Below, piece after piece: positions 33,804-44,958 of a DNA stretch of 64,000 nucleotides. Numbering within the stretch: the first letter of the stretch is position 1; each line of letters opens with the position of its first letter. The DNA is taken from positions 62,001 through 126,000 of the forward strand of contig DYJD01000007.1 of assembly GCA_020723325.1 (NCBI GenBank), given 5' to 3'. Origin of the DNA: Desulfosudis oleivorans. Lineage in GTDB: Bacteria > Desulfobacterota > Desulfobacteria > Desulfobacterales > SURF-7. The notes beneath the pieces were generated by a model. The model was not told where the DNA came from and did no database searches. It saw nothing but the letters and a program-made list of their open reading frames with translations. Position numbers and translations under genes: made by a program.

Positions 33804-36728
33804 TTAATTGATCGCGCTGCGGACCGCGGGCGGCTTGATGCCGTATTTTTTTAACTTAGCATACAGCGTACTTCTGCTGATGCCCAAGTGCAGGGCGGCT
33901 TGCTTCTTATTCCAGGCGCATTCCTGCAAAATTTCCGTGAGCAGGCGTTTTTCGTTTTCCAGCATGCTGCCGTGGCTCGGTACGGCAGTTACCGAAGCCG
34001 CTTCGGAAAGACCGGTGGGAAGATGGGCGACTTCAATCCGCCCGCCTTTGGCGATGACCACGGCATGTTCGATGCTGTTTTCAAGTTCGCGCACGTTGCC
34101 GGGCCAATGATGCTCCAGCAGGCGGCGCATGGCCTCGGAACTGAAACCACGTGAGTCCACGCCTTGCTCGGCGGAAAATTTTTGCTGAAAATGTCGCGCC
34201 ATAAGCGGAATATCATTGCGCCTTGTTTTAAGGGACGGCAGGTGAACCGGAATCACATTCAATCGATAAAAAAGATCTTCCCGGAAGTTGCCGTTTTTAA
34301 CTTCCTGGAGCAGCTCCTTATTGGTGGCAGCCAGAATGCGGACATCCACCGACAGGGTTTGCTCGCCGCCCAGTCTTTCGAATTTATGGGTTTGCAGCAC
34401 CCGCAATAATTTGATCTGGGCCGAAGGGGAAATCTCGCCGATCTCATCCAGGAATACCGTGCCGTCATGGGCCTGCTCAAAACGGCCGATTTTCTGGCGG
34501 ACGGCGCCGGTGAAGGCGCCTTTTTCATGTCCGAAAAGTTCGCTTTCCAACAGGGTTTCCGGATAGGCCGAGCAGTTGATGACCACAAAAGGATTGTTTT
34601 TACGCGGGCTCTGATTGTGAATGGCCCTTGCCACCAATTCCTTGCCGGTGCCGCTTTCCCCTTGGATCAATACCGAGGCATCGGTAGGGGCGATGTCTTC
34701 AATCAGTTTATAGATTACCTGCATTTTAGGATCTTTGCCGATGATGCCGCGGAATTCGGCCGTCCGTTCAATGCGGCCGTGCAACTCCTGTACTTCCTCT
34801 TCGTGATGGACTGCTCGCAGGAGCGCACCGGCGGCTTGTTCTAATATCAACGCCGTCATTTCAAGCCCTTTTTCAGAGCACAGGCAATCCTTGGAGCATC
34901 CGGCCACTAAGGCGCCATATAATTGCTTTTGATGGAAAACGGGGATGATGGCCTGCCGGCCTTTGGCTGGAAACGTATCCGGTATTAAGGGCGCCGCAAA
35001 AGGTTTGGCAGGGCTGATGCTGAGCTCGTTCAAGCCCTCCAACAAATTCTGGACTGTTTGAACTAGTTCTGAATTTTCTATATGCACCATGCTTTTTTCC
35101 GAAAGGGAAAAAACAGAATTGTGATCACTGCTGAAAAGGAAGAGTTGGAGATGTTCTGTATTTAAAATGGAACGGACTTCGCTCAACAGATATGCCGCCA
35201 CTCCATCCAGGTTTTGCCGGCCGCCGAGTTGTTTGATGATCTGACAGAATGCGCCCATTTCCCGATGGGCCTGGCGCAGTTCTTCTTCGACATTCTTGCG
35301 ATCCGTGATATCCGTGGCGATTTCCAGACGGACAGTGCGACCATCCACCCAGGATATGGCACGATCATGAACGATATACCACCTGCTATTGATGGTATTC
35401 TGGAATTCCCAAACGCGCACACCGGCCGGCGAACCATCGGGATTGAAAAGTTTTGCATCCGAACAAAATTTGCATGGTCCGCTTTGGCCGGTTTGCAGGG
35501 CCTGCCAGCAAGGTGTCCCGAGGACATGGCCGAAATGATCACGCAAGTACTTATTGGCAAATATGATTTCGTATGTATCGATATCCGCTACATAGACGAT
35601 GGCATCCAGACCGTCCAGAATCGTGAGCAGACGCTCATGGGAATTCCTGAATTCCAAGGTTTTCAGTTCGACTTCTTCCTTCAAAGTCTTATTGTAGCCG
35701 GAGGAGATGGAAATGACATAGGCAGAAGCGACGAAAAGAGTAAAGATGATGACACCCACCAACAGCATGTGGTTGATGTAGGCGGCATGAATCTGCTTTT
35801 TGGCCTCTATTTTAGAGGCCCATATGCCTAGGGACCATTGCATTTCGCCGAGTTCGATGGGAGCAAAGGCCAGTAATTTTTGCTCTTTTTCCTGGGTATA
35901 GGCAGAGGCGGATTCATCAAACCGGTAGTATTCGATTTCCGTTGTGCCCGAATAGCCGGCCAGCATGCGCTGAACTGTCTCGTTCAGGTATGGAAAAGTC
36001 TCGGTGTGTTGCAACAGATTGGCGCCGAACAGCTTTGGATCAGGCATCCAAAGAATGTTGGCGTCATGATCAATGAGAAACGCATGTCCGTTGTCAGAAG
36101 GTTTTAAATGGGCGATCAGCCTTTCCGAAAGTGAATCCAGTTTGAAGGTGCAGAGGATGACACCGACGAATTCAACTGCTTCCGGCGTCGAGGTTCCGGC
36201 CTGGAACATGGGAATTGCTATCAAGACACCTTTTTGACCGACCTCCACGCCTTTGAATTCGATAAACTCGATGACAAAGCTGCTGCTGTTGGCCGGCATC
36301 TGCTTACTTCTTTGAAAATATTCCCGCCAGGAAAAATCTTTGTCCTCGATTTCCCTGGCCTCTGCACTGTAACGCAGGACACCGTCGGCATCCAGAATAC
36401 CAATATCATTGACACCGTATCTTTTCAGTTCCTGAATCTCATGGTGCAAAAGCTGCCGGGTGACGGTTTCCTCAAAATTATGAATTTCCGGTACTTTTCC
36501 AAGGGTCTTCAAAGCTCCGGCCAGATTTTCAAAAAACATCTGAATACCGGAGGTCGCTTCCTTGGCAAGAATCAATTGGCGCTGATTAAAATCTTGAAAG
36601 GCCGCCTGCTCCATCAGTTTAAAAGAGCGGTGTCCGAAATAAAGAATAAGACTGATCAGAAAAAAGGTGCCGAATACAATAAAGCGTCGACGGATTCGCA
36701 GCAGACTCGTGATTTGAAATAGACTCAT
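33804..36728 (-). CDS. Membrane-bound sensor sigma54 activator (Cache-PAS-GAF-AAA-Fis)
   Basis: The 974-residue protein has two membrane helices (about residues 15-33 and 325-347) around a periplasmic Cache-like sensor. A PAS domain (about 370-480, with cysteines in [16 protein letters not shown]) and a GAF-like region follow. The AAA+ sigma54-interaction domain (about 655-890) has [14 protein letters not shown] and VFLDEIGE, and a Fis-type helix-turn-helix closes the chain ([19 protein letters not shown]). It senses a periplasmic ligand or redox state and activates sigma54 promoters directly, with no separate kinase. Its C-terminal two-thirds is a close paralogue of 38634-40613. It probably controls sigma54 sites in this window. 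Confidence 0.88.
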   Translation of the reverse strand: MSLFQITSLLRIRRRFIVFGTFFLISLILYFGHRSFKLMEQAAFQDFNQRQLILAKEATSGIQMFFENLAGALKTLGKVPEIHNFEETVTRQLLHHEIQELKRYGVNDIGILDADGVLRYSAEAREIEDKDFSWREYFQRSKQMPANSSSFVIEFIEFKGVEVGQKGVLIAIPMFQAGTSTPEAVEFVGVILCTFKLDSLSERLIAHLKPSDNGHAFLIDHDANILWMPDPKLFGANLLQHTETFPYLNETVQRMLAGYSGTTEIEYYRFDESASAYTQEKEQKLLAFAPIELGEMQWSLGIWASKIEAKKQIHAAYINHMLLVGVIIFTLFVASAYVISISSGYNKTLKEEVELKTLEFRNSHERLLTILDGLDAIVYVADIDTYEIIFANKYLRDHFGHVLGTPCWQALQTGQSGPCKFCSDAKLFNPDGSPAGVRVWEFQNTINSRWYIVHDRAISWVDGRTVRLEIATDITDRKNVEEELRQAHREMGAFCQIIKQLGGRQNLDGVAAYLLSEVRSILNTEHLQLFLFSSDHNSVFSLSEKSMVHIENSELVQTVQNLLEGLNELSISPAKPFAAPLIPDTFPAKGRQAIIPVFHQKQLYGALVAGCSKDCLCSEKGLEMTALILEQAAGALLRAVHHEEEVQELHGRIERTAEFRGIIGKDPKMQVIYKLIEDIAPTDASVLIQGESGTGKELVARAIHNQSPRKNNPFVVINCSAYPETLLESELFGHEKGAFTGAVRQKIGRFEQAHDGTVFLDEIGEISPSAQIKLLRVLQTHKFERLGGEQTLSVDVRILAATNKELLQEVKNGNFREDLFYRLNVIPVHLPSLKTRRNDIPLMARHFQQKFSAEQGVDSRGFSSEAMRRLLEHHWPGNVRELENSIEHAVVIAKGGRIEVAHLPTGLSEAASVTAVPSHGSMLENEKRLLTEILQECAWNKKQAALHLGISRSTLYAKLKKYGIKPPAVRSAIN

Positions 36729-36889
36729 CGCTCAGTTGGACAGCTTATCATTTCAGATAGCGTACATGTCTTAAAATGGAACAAGCTTGATTGTCGAATC
36801 AAGTACACCACAAAGTGACATATTGTCAATGGCGGGTTTTCGAATACTTAAGATTTTTTTTAAAATCGATAAAATGAACTTAAGTGGTG

Positions 36890-38446
36890 TTATTTACGGC
36901 GCTCATCCAAGATGTTTCGAATGATTTTGGCAAGATCGTCGAATTTAACCGGCTTCAATATGAATTCCTTCAGGCCGATGGATCTGGCCCGCTCTTCATC
37001 AATCTTTTCGCTGAAGCCGGTGCACATGATGATCGGTATCTCCGGCCGGATCTGCATGATGCCCCTGGATAGCATCTCGCCGCTCATGTGCGGCATGTTC
37101 ATATCCGTGATGACCAGATGGAATTTTTCAGGGCTTTTACGAAAGGCGTGCAGCGCTTCAACCGCATTGGTCTGGGCCTCAACCTTATATCCCAGCCGCT
37201 CCAAATGATATTTTCCAAGGGAGGCCAAGTCCCGGTCGTCATCGATATATAAAATCGACTCGGATCCTGTTGGAGCGGGCTGTACCTTCTTCTTTTTGAT
37301 GGGCCGGCCCTGGGTTGCCACCGGCAGCCAGATGGTAAACTCTGTACCGCTCCCTTCCCTGCTCATGACCTTAATGGCACCGCCATATTTTTTCACGATC
37401 CCGCGGACGATGAACAAACCCAAGCCATATCCCCCACCTGGGTCCATCTGAGTGAAATACGGTTCGAAAATATGTTCCATGGTGTCGATATCTATGCCGT
37501 GGCCGCTATCTTTGATGATCAGTTCCAAATAATTCCCCGGTTGTAGATTCGGATGGGGCCAGGTTTCATTCACAGTCAACTCCAGCGGTCGCAGGCGAAT
37601 GTCCAAGGTTCCATTGTTGTTCCCAATGGCTTTGACGGCATTGTCGATGATATTTTTCAGCATGATCCGGATTTGATTGGCTGTTGCCACCACTTGGATC
37701 GGCTCTGTAGAAACATCTTTATTCAAGGCAATATGGGCCGGCAAGTGGGCCTCCAAATCCAAAAGAACTTCCTCGACGACCGTGTATAACACGATGGGGC
37801 CCAATTCCTGGTCGATATACCCGCACATACTCAACATGTGCTTTATCAAGGCCTTCCCGCGCTCCGTATGCTCCATGATGTGATTCAGGTTTTGCCGCAG
37901 GGCCTTTGGTTGATCAAGACAATGCTGGGCCTTTTCCACATAGCCCATGATGGCGGCGAGAATATTATTGAAGTCGTGAGATATATTGCTGATTAGGGGC
38001 CGCAGCCCTTCCGGCTTTTCAGGTTTTTCGATTTCGGCCCCGCCCCGGCTGCCGATTTTGCGTTCAACAATCTGGTGCAGGATTAAATCGGAACTAATGG
38101 GGAGCCAATAAAAATCCCGGATGGTTTGATCCAGCTCGTATTCAAAATGCTGGGTTTCAACGGCTGCCATGCTCTCGGTAGTAAGACACCAGGGGCATTT
38201 GGAGGCTCTGGCTTGCATGACCGCATAGCATTTTTCCCCCGGCACGGCACCGGCCTCTTGGCCGGCCTTGTTGGCTAAAATGATTTCCCTTTCCGGATTC
38301 AGCAACAACACGATACCTGGCAGCGCGTCCAGGCAATTTTGGTAAAGCTGATTCATTTTTTCAAGATGCTGAATTTTTGTTTCCGGACTAAGCGAGGATT
38401 CGGTTTGTTGCTCTTCCGGAACCGGGCATGCAGTCAAAATATCCAT
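36890..38446 (-). CDS. Hybrid histidine kinase (PAS-HisKA-HATPase-REC)
   Basis: The 518-residue cytoplasmic protein has a PAS domain with a cysteine group (CYAVMQARASKCPWC), a HisKA helix with the phospho-histidine in NISHDFNNILAAIMGY, and an ATPase domain (IIDNAVKAIGN, DSGHGID, GGYGLGLF). A C-terminal receiver follows (IDDD, VITDMNMP, FILKP). It may pass phosphate to the stand-alone receiver at 9127 or to another target. The ATG at 38446 is preferred to 38482 because agggaga lies seven bases upstream. It follows the activator at 38634 by about 190 bases. Confidence 0.88.
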   Translation of the reverse strand: MDILTACPVPEEQQTESSLSPETKIQHLEKMNQLYQNCLDALPGIVLLLNPEREIILANKAGQEAGAVPGEKCYAVMQARASKCPWCLTTESMAAVETQHFEYELDQTIRDFYWLPISSDLILHQIVERKIGSRGGAEIEKPEKPEGLRPLISNISHDFNNILAAIMGYVEKAQHCLDQPKALRQNLNHIMEHTERGKALIKHMLSMCGYIDQELGPIVLYTVVEEVLLDLEAHLPAHIALNKDVSTEPIQVVATANQIRIMLKNIIDNAVKAIGNNNGTLDIRLRPLELTVNETWPHPNLQPGNYLELIIKDSGHGIDIDTMEHIFEPYFTQMDPGGGYGLGLFIVRGIVKKYGGAIKVMSREGSGTEFTIWLPVATQGRPIKKKKVQPAPTGSESILYIDDDRDLASLGKYHLERLGYKVEAQTNAVEALHAFRKSPEKFHLVITDMNMPHMSGEMLSRGIMQIRPEIPIIMCTGFSEKIDEERARSIGLKEFILKPVKFDDLAKIIRNILDERRK

Positions 38447-38633
38447 TGTGAATCTCCCTGAAACATCCAAGGACCTTTTCATTCATACAGAAAAGATTTT
38501 TTCATTTCCCGCTTCATCAATTCTTCGCTCGCTAATAAATGTAGGCATTTGGTGATAAAAAAGCAACCGAAAGTGGATATTAACAACAATAAATTTGAAA
38601 TACCATGGCTTTAAAACAGTCTGAAATTGAATA

Positions 38634-40613
38634 TCAATTAATAACGACGCGAGGGGTGGGCATTGCAATCTGATATTTTTTTAATTTTATATACAAGGTG
38701 CTGCGACTGATGCCCAGTTGCTGAGCCGCCTGCTTCTTATTCCAAGTGCAGGCCTGCAATATTTCCATTAACAAGCGTTTTTCATTTTCAAGAATAGTGC
38801 TGTGGGCTGGTCCTGCCAGCAGGGCTGCTTGCCTGGAAAGGCCGGTGGGAAGATGTGATATTTCAATTTTTTCGCCTTTGGCGATGACTACGGCGTGTTC
38901 GATGCTGTTTTCCAGTTCACGTACATTGCCGGGCCAATGATGCTCCAGCAAACAACGCATGGCGTCGGAACTGAAGCCACGCACTTCCAGTTTTTGTTCG
39001 GCCGAGAATTTCTGCAAAAAATGCCGCGCCAGCAAGGGGATATCATTGCGCCTGGTTTTCAGGGCGGGCAAATGGATGGGGATTACATTCAACCGATAAT
39101 AAAGATCTTCCCGAAAATGGCCGCTCTTGATTTCCTGGATCAGATCCTTATTGGTGGCGGCCAGAATGCGGACATCCACCGAAAGGGTTTGCTCTCCACC
39201 CACCCTTTCGAACTGATGGGTTTGCAGCACCCGCAGCAATTTGATCTGAGCTGAAGGGGAAATTTCACCGATTTCGTCCAGGAAGACCGTGCCGCCGTGG
39301 GCTTGCTCAAAACGCCCTATTTTCTGGCGGATTGCGCCGGTGAAGGCCCCTTTTTCATAGCCGAACAATTCGCTTTCCAAAAGGGTTTCCGGGTAGGCGG
39401 AACAGTTGATGATGATGAAAGGATTGTTTTTACGCGGGCTTTGATGGTGAATGGCCCGGGCGACTAGTTCCTTGCCGGTGCCGCTTTCCCCTTGAATCAG
39501 AACCGAAGCATCGCTGGGAGCGATGTCCTTGATCACTTTATAAATCAGTTGCATCTTGTGATCTCTGCCGATAATACCGCGGAATCCATCTGTAAGATCA
39601 ATGGGATTAAATAATTCACGCAGTTCTTCTTCATGGAGTACTGCCTTCATAATGGCACCGGCGGCTTGCTCTAAAATCAGCGACACCTTTTCCATGGTTT
39701 TTTCAGGAGAACGATTGTCTGTAGAAAAGGCGGCCACAAGAGCGCCGCATAACTGATTTTGATGATGAATCGGGATAACAGTTTGCCGGCCATTGGCCGG
39801 GAAAGTCACTGGAAGCAGCGGCGCGGCAATGGTGATACCATCCGGCTTTAGGGTTTTTCCCATTTCCCGAAGCCGAGTCTGGGTAGTATGAACCAATTCC
39901 GGATCAGCAATGTGGACGATATTTTTCCCGGAAATGGAAAATATGGAACTGCCATCGCTGTGAAATAAAACAAGCAGCACATGTTCCGTTTCCAAAATGG
40001 CGCGAAATTCCTTGAGCAGGTACGGGCCGAGACTATCCAAGCCTTTCCGCTCATCCGCCTGTTTGATAATTTTGTAAAAAGCCTGAATTTCCTTATGGGT
40101 TTGGCGCAACTCCGCTTCCATGCACCGGCGATCGGTGATGTCATTGACCATTTCCAGACGCGCAATTCTACCATCCCACCAAGAGACCGTCTGGGCATGG
40201 ACAGTATACCAGCGTTCATTAATGTTTTTCTGGAATACCCAGGCACGCTCTCCCGCCTCAGGGGCATTGGGCTTGCATAGTTTTGCATTTGAACAAATAT
40301 CACATGAGCCGGCTCGGCCGTTGTGAAGCGCCTGCCAGCATCGCTGCCCGACTACATCCCCGAACTGATCCCATGCGTGTTTGTTTGCAAAAAGGATTTC
40401 GCAGGTATCCATGTCGGAAACAAATACGCCTGCATCCAGTCCGTCCAGAATGCCGAGCAATCGCTTATGCGCGGCTTTGGATTCCGAATCTTTCAGCGCC
40501 GCCTTTGCTTTCAATTTTTGAATATACATCAGGGAAACGATGCCGGTGAAAGCAACAACGAACAACTGGGTTAGAAGTAGAATCGGGTTCATTTTTTTCA
40601 TCATCCCAATCAT
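38634..40613 (-). CDS. PAS-GAF sigma54 activator with membrane anchor
   Basis: The 659-residue protein has one N-terminal membrane helix ([20 protein letters not shown]), a PAS domain ([16 protein letters not shown]), a GAF-like domain, an AAA+ domain ([22 protein letters not shown]) and a Fis helix-turn-helix. It is like 33804-36728 without the periplasmic Cache part. Its ATG overlaps the stop of the NHL gene (ATGA), so the true start is 40613 and the longer frame to 41015 is not coding. As last gene of the 26-haem/16-haem operon it probably activates its own operon. Confidence 0.88.
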   Translation of the reverse strand: MIGMMKKMNPILLLTQLFVVAFTGIVSLMYIQKLKAKAALKDSESKAAHKRLLGILDGLDAGVFVSDMDTCEILFANKHAWDQFGDVVGQRCWQALHNGRAGSCDICSNAKLCKPNAPEAGERAWVFQKNINERWYTVHAQTVSWWDGRIARLEMVNDITDRRCMEAELRQTHKEIQAFYKIIKQADERKGLDSLGPYLLKEFRAILETEHVLLVLFHSDGSSIFSISGKNIVHIADPELVHTTQTRLREMGKTLKPDGITIAAPLLPVTFPANGRQTVIPIHHQNQLCGALVAAFSTDNRSPEKTMEKVSLILEQAAGAIMKAVLHEEELRELFNPIDLTDGFRGIIGRDHKMQLIYKVIKDIAPSDASVLIQGESGTGKELVARAIHHQSPRKNNPFIIINCSAYPETLLESELFGYEKGAFTGAIRQKIGRFEQAHGGTVFLDEIGEISPSAQIKLLRVLQTHQFERVGGEQTLSVDVRILAATNKDLIQEIKSGHFREDLYYRLNVIPIHLPALKTRRNDIPLLARHFLQKFSAEQKLEVRGFSSDAMRCLLEHHWPGNVRELENSIEHAVVIAKGEKIEISHLPTGLSRQAALLAGPAHSTILENEKRLLMEILQACTWNKKQAAQQLGISRSTLYIKLKKYQIAMPTPRVVIN

Positions 40614-41533
40614 AGGGAAACGGTGAACATCTGGATACGGTTGTTGGACGTATCGGCGATGAATATTTGGTCCTTCTTGTTGATACATATTTGCGAAGGA
40701 TGGTTCAGAAAACCTTCTTTCCAGCCCATGCCGGACTGGCGTCCGAGGAATGATCCATCCGGTCCGATAAGGATGAGGCTCCCGCCGTTGCGATCGATCA
40801 CATATATCCGCCCTTTGGCATCCAAAGCCAGACAGGTGGGAAAGCGCACATATTCTTTCAGGCTTTCCGTTAAGGGCGCAAACTGATCCGAACCTGGCTT
40901 GGCGGCAAACAGCCTGGCATGGGTGCTGTCCACCAGCATGATATCCCCCTTGGGGCTGACGGCGATGTCGGAAATAAAGCCGTAGGTTTTGGGAAAGGCG
41001 AGCTGCCTGGTGCACTCGCCGGACGGCTTGAGAACAATTACGCGTTCGTTGAGGATATCCACGATATAGACATGGTCATTGGCATCCAGGGCAAAACTGC
41101 GTGGAACAACCGTGGCGGCGGATATATTTCCAGTGGGATTGATATAGCCCTTGAAGGCTCCGTCGGCGGTCATGCAGATGATCCGGCGTTTTTTCCCGTC
41201 CAAAGCAAAAATGTCACCCTGTGAATTCAGGTGGACTTTAATCGGGTAAAGCAATTCGGGAATTTGAATTTCGGTCGGCGCGCTTTCCAGTTTTTCATCC
41301 TGAAGCGCATACCGCAGCAATCGTCCGTTTTCGGAATCCGCCACGATCAGCACCGAACCGTCGGAACTGGCGACGCCTTCCGGATGTTTAAGCCCGGCCT
41401 CCTTGTCATCGGAATATATGGAAAGCACATGCTTGATTTTCATATCTTCGCCGCTGGTGGCTCCCATGGGCAGAAACAGCCAGGTCCCAAGGATGGTCAG
41501 GAACGATAGAATCAGCGGTAGTAGATTGCGCAT
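40610..41533 (-). CDS. Secreted NHL-repeat beta-propeller protein
   Basis: The 307-residue protein has a signal peptide (LSFLTILGTWLFLPMGATSG) and NHL-type repeats (VADSENGRLLRY, LNSQGDIFALDGKKRRIICM, VDSTHARLFAA, IDRNGGSLILI, IADTSNNRIQMF). It is coded three bases after the 16-haem cytochrome gene and overlaps the next gene. It probably binds or orders the large cytochromes of the operon. Confidence 0.85.
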   Translation of the reverse strand: MRNLLPLILSFLTILGTWLFLPMGATSGEDMKIKHVLSIYSDDKEAGLKHPEGVASSDGSVLIVADSENGRLLRYALQDEKLESAPTEIQIPELLYPIKVHLNSQGDIFALDGKKRRIICMTADGAFKGYINPTGNISAATVVPRSFALDANDHVYIVDILNERVIVLKPSGECTRQLAFPKTYGFISDIAVSPKGDIMLVDSTHARLFAAKPGSDQFAPLTESLKEYVRFPTCLALDAKGRIYVIDRNGGSLILIGPDGSFLGRQSGMGWKEGFLNHPSQICINKKDQIFIADTSNNRIQMFTVSL

Positions 41534-41536
41534 AGT

Positions 41537-42853
41537 TCACCTTTTGCGATCTGTGTGACATTGGATGCACAAATCATAGGTCGTCTGAAAATGCAGCATT
41601 GCCGGGTGGTTTTGCGTGCCGCAGGCGTTGTGGCAGCTCAGGCAGTCCAATGTAAGGTTTTTGTTTCTTGAATCAATGACCTTTTCTCCGATGGGATGGG
41701 TTGAATGGGTCTGCCATTCATGGCATCGGCCGCAAAGATCGGCGTTGACAGAGGGTTTCACCAGTAGCAAAGGATAGTCCGAGGCATGGGGGGAATGACA
41801 GACCACGCAATTTCCTTTTTTCACAGGTTCGCACAATTTTTTATTGGCCGGATCCATTTTGGTCCATTTCTGCAATTCCACCGTGTCACCATGGCATTTT
41901 CCGCAGACATCGAGGGGGCCGGCCTTCAACAATTTTTTCTCTTTGGACGCATGGGGGGCATGACAATGCAGACAACCTTGGGCATCGGCCACCGGCCAAT
42001 GCAGGCGGTTCTTGTCAAAAGTTTCCTTCATCATCTTTTCATGACATTTCCCGCACAATTCCTTGCTTTGCTTTTTGATGGCAAGAGGATTGGAAGCGGT
42101 GGCGCTTTCATGGCATTCCCCACAGGTTTTCTTGTTTACCGGACTGTGGGGATTGTCGAACAGTAGGCCGCGGGTGTTGGATCCATGGGGATTATGGCAA
42201 CTGATGCAATTGGATTCCCCCACCGGATAATTCATATGCTTGCTTTTGAATTGGCCCTTGGTGACATTATGACATTTCAGGCAAAGACCGGGGGCGCCCT
42301 CTTTCAACAAGGACTTCTGAGCAGCGGACGCGTGGGGGGTGTGGCAGTTCAGGCAGCCTTTCTCCTTGGCCATGGGACTATGGTTGAATTTATTGGTTTG
42401 GGCCTGCTCTTTGATCTCCTTGTGGCACCCGAAACAGAGCTCATTGCCTTTGTTTAGCAGTTGAAATTTGATATCGGATCCATGGGAATCATGACATTGG
42501 TTGCATTTGCCTTCGGTAACGATGCCATGCAGGCTGCGGCTCTTATCCGGAAGGACTTCCTTATGACAGGAAAGGCAAAGCTTGGCAGGACTCAGCACCA
42601 ACAAATTTTTATAGTTGGAAGTATGCGGATCATGACAGGAAGAACAATCGCCGTTTTTGAAAGTGGTATGCACGTAGGCCTTTTTGACTTTTTCCTTGAA
42701 GGCCGCATGGCATTCCAGGCAGGCTTTGCCGGTTGTGCCCGGCTTTAATTTCATGCTTTCCTTGGCCGGGGCTGGAGCGGCAAAAAGCAGCGCGCACAAC
42801 CCCCATATGACGATATACATGGTGTGTCGGATGGCAACCGTTTCTGTTCTCAT
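41537..42853 (-). CDS. 16-haem cytochrome c (doubled-CXXCH)
   Basis: The 438-residue protein has a signal peptide (YIVIWGLCALLFAAPAPA) and 16 CXXCH motifs in a regular pattern, each pair made of CxxCH(N/D/T)PH(A/G)S and CxxCHK types. It is like a short form of the 26-haem protein encoded just upstream. The ATG at 42853 lies two bases after that gene's stop; the longer upstream frame overlaps it. It is probably periplasmic or surface exposed. Confidence 0.9.
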   Translation of the reverse strand: MRTETVAIRHTMYIVIWGLCALLFAAPAPAKESMKLKPGTTGKACLECHAAFKEKVKKAYVHTTFKNGDCSSCHDPHTSNYKNLLVLSPAKLCLSCHKEVLPDKSRSLHGIVTEGKCNQCHDSHGSDIKFQLLNKGNELCFGCHKEIKEQAQTNKFNHSPMAKEKGCLNCHTPHASAAQKSLLKEGAPGLCLKCHNVTKGQFKSKHMNYPVGESNCISCHNPHGSNTRGLLFDNPHSPVNKKTCGECHESATASNPLAIKKQSKELCGKCHEKMMKETFDKNRLHWPVADAQGCLHCHAPHASKEKKLLKAGPLDVCGKCHGDTVELQKWTKMDPANKKLCEPVKKGNCVVCHSPHASDYPLLLVKPSVNADLCGRCHEWQTHSTHPIGEKVIDSRNKNLTLDCLSCHNACGTQNHPAMLHFQTTYDLCIQCHTDRKR

Positions 42854-42855
42854 AG

Positions 42856-44949
42856 TTATTCCGCTGTATGACATTCTTTGCAGGCTTTTTCTGCAAAAGG
42901 CTTGTGGATCCGCTCCTTGAAAAATTTGGGATGCCGGGAAACATGGGGTGTATGACACTTCCGGCAGTCCAGAATTCTGACATCTATCCGTAAATGCGCA
43001 TCACTGAAGGCTTTTGTTTGAACATCGTGGCAGGCCTGACAAAGCGGCTGAATGGGTTTGGCCATCAAGGCCTGTTCCTCGGAAAAATGCGGTTTGTGGC
43101 AGGTCCGGCATTTATTCAGCTCCGACTGGGCGTGGATATAGAGCTTTTTATCCGCGCCTGCAAGAGATTTACTGCCGTCTGAGCCGGTGGGTGTCTCCAT
43201 GCTTTGGGCGGCCGGGGCCTCTTTTTGCTCCATTTGCGCTTTCAAATCCTTATGGCAGGCCAAACAAAGGTCCGGGTAGTCCGTCAGCAACAGATCGTTG
43301 AAAGTGGATTTATGGGGGGAGTGGCATTCCGTGCATTCGCCTTTCACATAGGGGGCGTGCCGACTTTTCAGGTCCGCGGTTTTGATGCCGGGATCCGTTC
43401 CATGGCAGGAAAAGCACAAGAAACCTTGTTTGTTTTTGATCATGCCCTGGACGTTGCTGCCGTGGACTTCGTGACATTTGAGGCATTGGCCGGCGTTGAA
43501 GACCTTGTGATTTGAACCGATGGTCTGGGGCTTCATCAAATCCTCATGGCATTTCGCGCAAAGCTGCGAACCCTCCGGATCGGCCAGCAGGAAATTTTTC
43601 CGTTCCGAACCATGGGAGCGATGACAGGCACTGCAATTACCCTCGGACACCGGCTTGTGGGTCGACGCTTTGGTGAAGCGTTGCTCCGCATCAAAATGGC
43701 ATTTATAACAGACGGTGTCCATCTTGCCTTTCAACATGTCCTTGTGGTTCGAACCATGGGCGTCGTGGCAGGCCGTGCAGTTATTCTCGGCAAAGGGCTT
43801 ATGGGGCGCGCCGGCTTTGATGATTTCCTTGGTCTTGCCGTGGCAGGGCAGGCACAGTTCTTCGGTTTTTGTGCGCAGGAGTTTTGGGTTACCCGCGCTG
43901 TGGCTGCCATGGCAGGTGAGACAGCCTTTGCCTTCCTGGACCGGTTTGTGGGCATTGGCCATTTTTACGCCGCGCTGGGCATGGCAGGTGTTACAAAGCT
44001 GGTTGCCTTTTTTGACCAGCAGTTCCGGGTTTTCAGAGGCATGGGGATTGTGGCAGGCGACACATTGACCTTTGGTAAAAGGTGCATGTTCCATGCTCCC
44101 CAAGGCCTTCAGCTCATTGCCTTTATGGCACTCAAGACATAACTCCTGATCCTTTCGCAGGACCTGAAATGGCGCTGCGGAACCAGGGCTGTTGTGGCAC
44201 TTTTCGCATTCCACCTTGGCCACGACTTTATGGACGCTGGTTTTCAGCAACCTGGGCTGCGAAGAGGAATGGGGATTGTGACAAGCCTTGCAATCCTTCT
44301 GTTCCACCGGGTAGCCCCCATGGGCTTTTTTAAAGCCAGCCTGCTTGCTGTCATGGCAGGCGGCGCAGAGCTGGGCTTCTTTTTGCCGCAGCAGATTGGC
44401 CTGACCGGCTCCGTGCGCTTCATGACATTCCTTGCATTCCTTTTTCTCCAAGGCTTTATGCACGGTCTTTTGGGTGAAATCATTTTTATTGTGGCATTGG
44501 AAACAGAGTTCGCGGCCTTCCTGCTTCAGAAGTTTGGCGGTTTGGGCGGCATGGGGATTGTGGCAACTGGTGCATTTGCCTTTATTCAGGGCCGAATGCA
44601 TCATGGTTTGGTTCAGGCCGATTTTTTCTTTTTCATGGCAGGAGAGGCAAAGCTGGTTTGTCTCCTTTTTCAGAATCAGCTTGGGTATTTTTCCATGCCG
44701 CAGATGACAGTCCTCGCATTTTTTCTCTTTCACCATGGCATGGATGTTTTTCATGGAAAAATATTTTTCCGAAAACGGCTTGTGACAATCCAGGCAGTTT
44801 TTGCTCGCTAAAGTGCGTGTTTGTTTGGCCGAGGAGGATGCACACGCCGAAAGATACAGCAGCAGTCCGCAGACGATCAGGCAAAGCCCGAATCCGATGC
44901 AACCAGATTTTACCAGTAGTCTATTCACCGCGTCACGCATATCCGTCAA
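42856..44949 (-). CDS. 26-haem cytochrome c lipoprotein
   Basis: The 697-residue protein has a lipobox after a hydrophobic segment (CLIVCGLLLYLSAC) and 26 CXXCH motifs at about 25-residue spacing, in alternating types CxxCHNPH/CxxCHEAHG and LCxxCH. The regular repeat (HKP-x(3-6)-CxxCH-xxHGS-x-N) indicates growth by internal duplication. A spacer without haem (about residues 560-605, EAPAAQSMETPTGSDGSKS) divides the last four haems from the rest. Lipid anchoring and size suggest an outer-membrane-linked electron store or wire. It starts nine bases after the parvulin stop. Confidence 0.9.
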   Translation of the reverse strand: MTDMRDAVNRLLVKSGCIGFGLCLIVCGLLLYLSACASSSAKQTRTLASKNCLDCHKPFSEKYFSMKNIHAMVKEKKCEDCHLRHGKIPKLILKKETNQLCLSCHEKEKIGLNQTMMHSALNKGKCTSCHNPHAAQTAKLLKQEGRELCFQCHNKNDFTQKTVHKALEKKECKECHEAHGAGQANLLRQKEAQLCAACHDSKQAGFKKAHGGYPVEQKDCKACHNPHSSSQPRLLKTSVHKVVAKVECEKCHNSPGSAAPFQVLRKDQELCLECHKGNELKALGSMEHAPFTKGQCVACHNPHASENPELLVKKGNQLCNTCHAQRGVKMANAHKPVQEGKGCLTCHGSHSAGNPKLLRTKTEELCLPCHGKTKEIIKAGAPHKPFAENNCTACHDAHGSNHKDMLKGKMDTVCYKCHFDAEQRFTKASTHKPVSEGNCSACHRSHGSERKNFLLADPEGSQLCAKCHEDLMKPQTIGSNHKVFNAGQCLKCHEVHGSNVQGMIKNKQGFLCFSCHGTDPGIKTADLKSRHAPYVKGECTECHSPHKSTFNDLLLTDYPDLCLACHKDLKAQMEQKEAPAAQSMETPTGSDGSKSLAGADKKLYIHAQSELNKCRTCHKPHFSEEQALMAKPIQPLCQACHDVQTKAFSDAHLRIDVRILDCRKCHTPHVSRHPKFFKERIHKPFAEKACKECHTAE

Positions 44950-44958
44950 AAAAGGATG

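Noticed and set aside
38634-41015. Longer frame of the sigma54 activator starting inside the NHL gene
   Set aside because: The upstream part overlaps a well-supported NHL gene in another frame and has no domain; the ATG at 40613 overlaps the NHL stop in the usual ATGA manner.
43546-44142. 198-residue plus-strand frame, and similar frames across 41700-44900
   Set aside because: They are complements of the CXXCH repeats (Met/Ala/Gly-rich shadow pattern) of the 26- and 16-haem genes.
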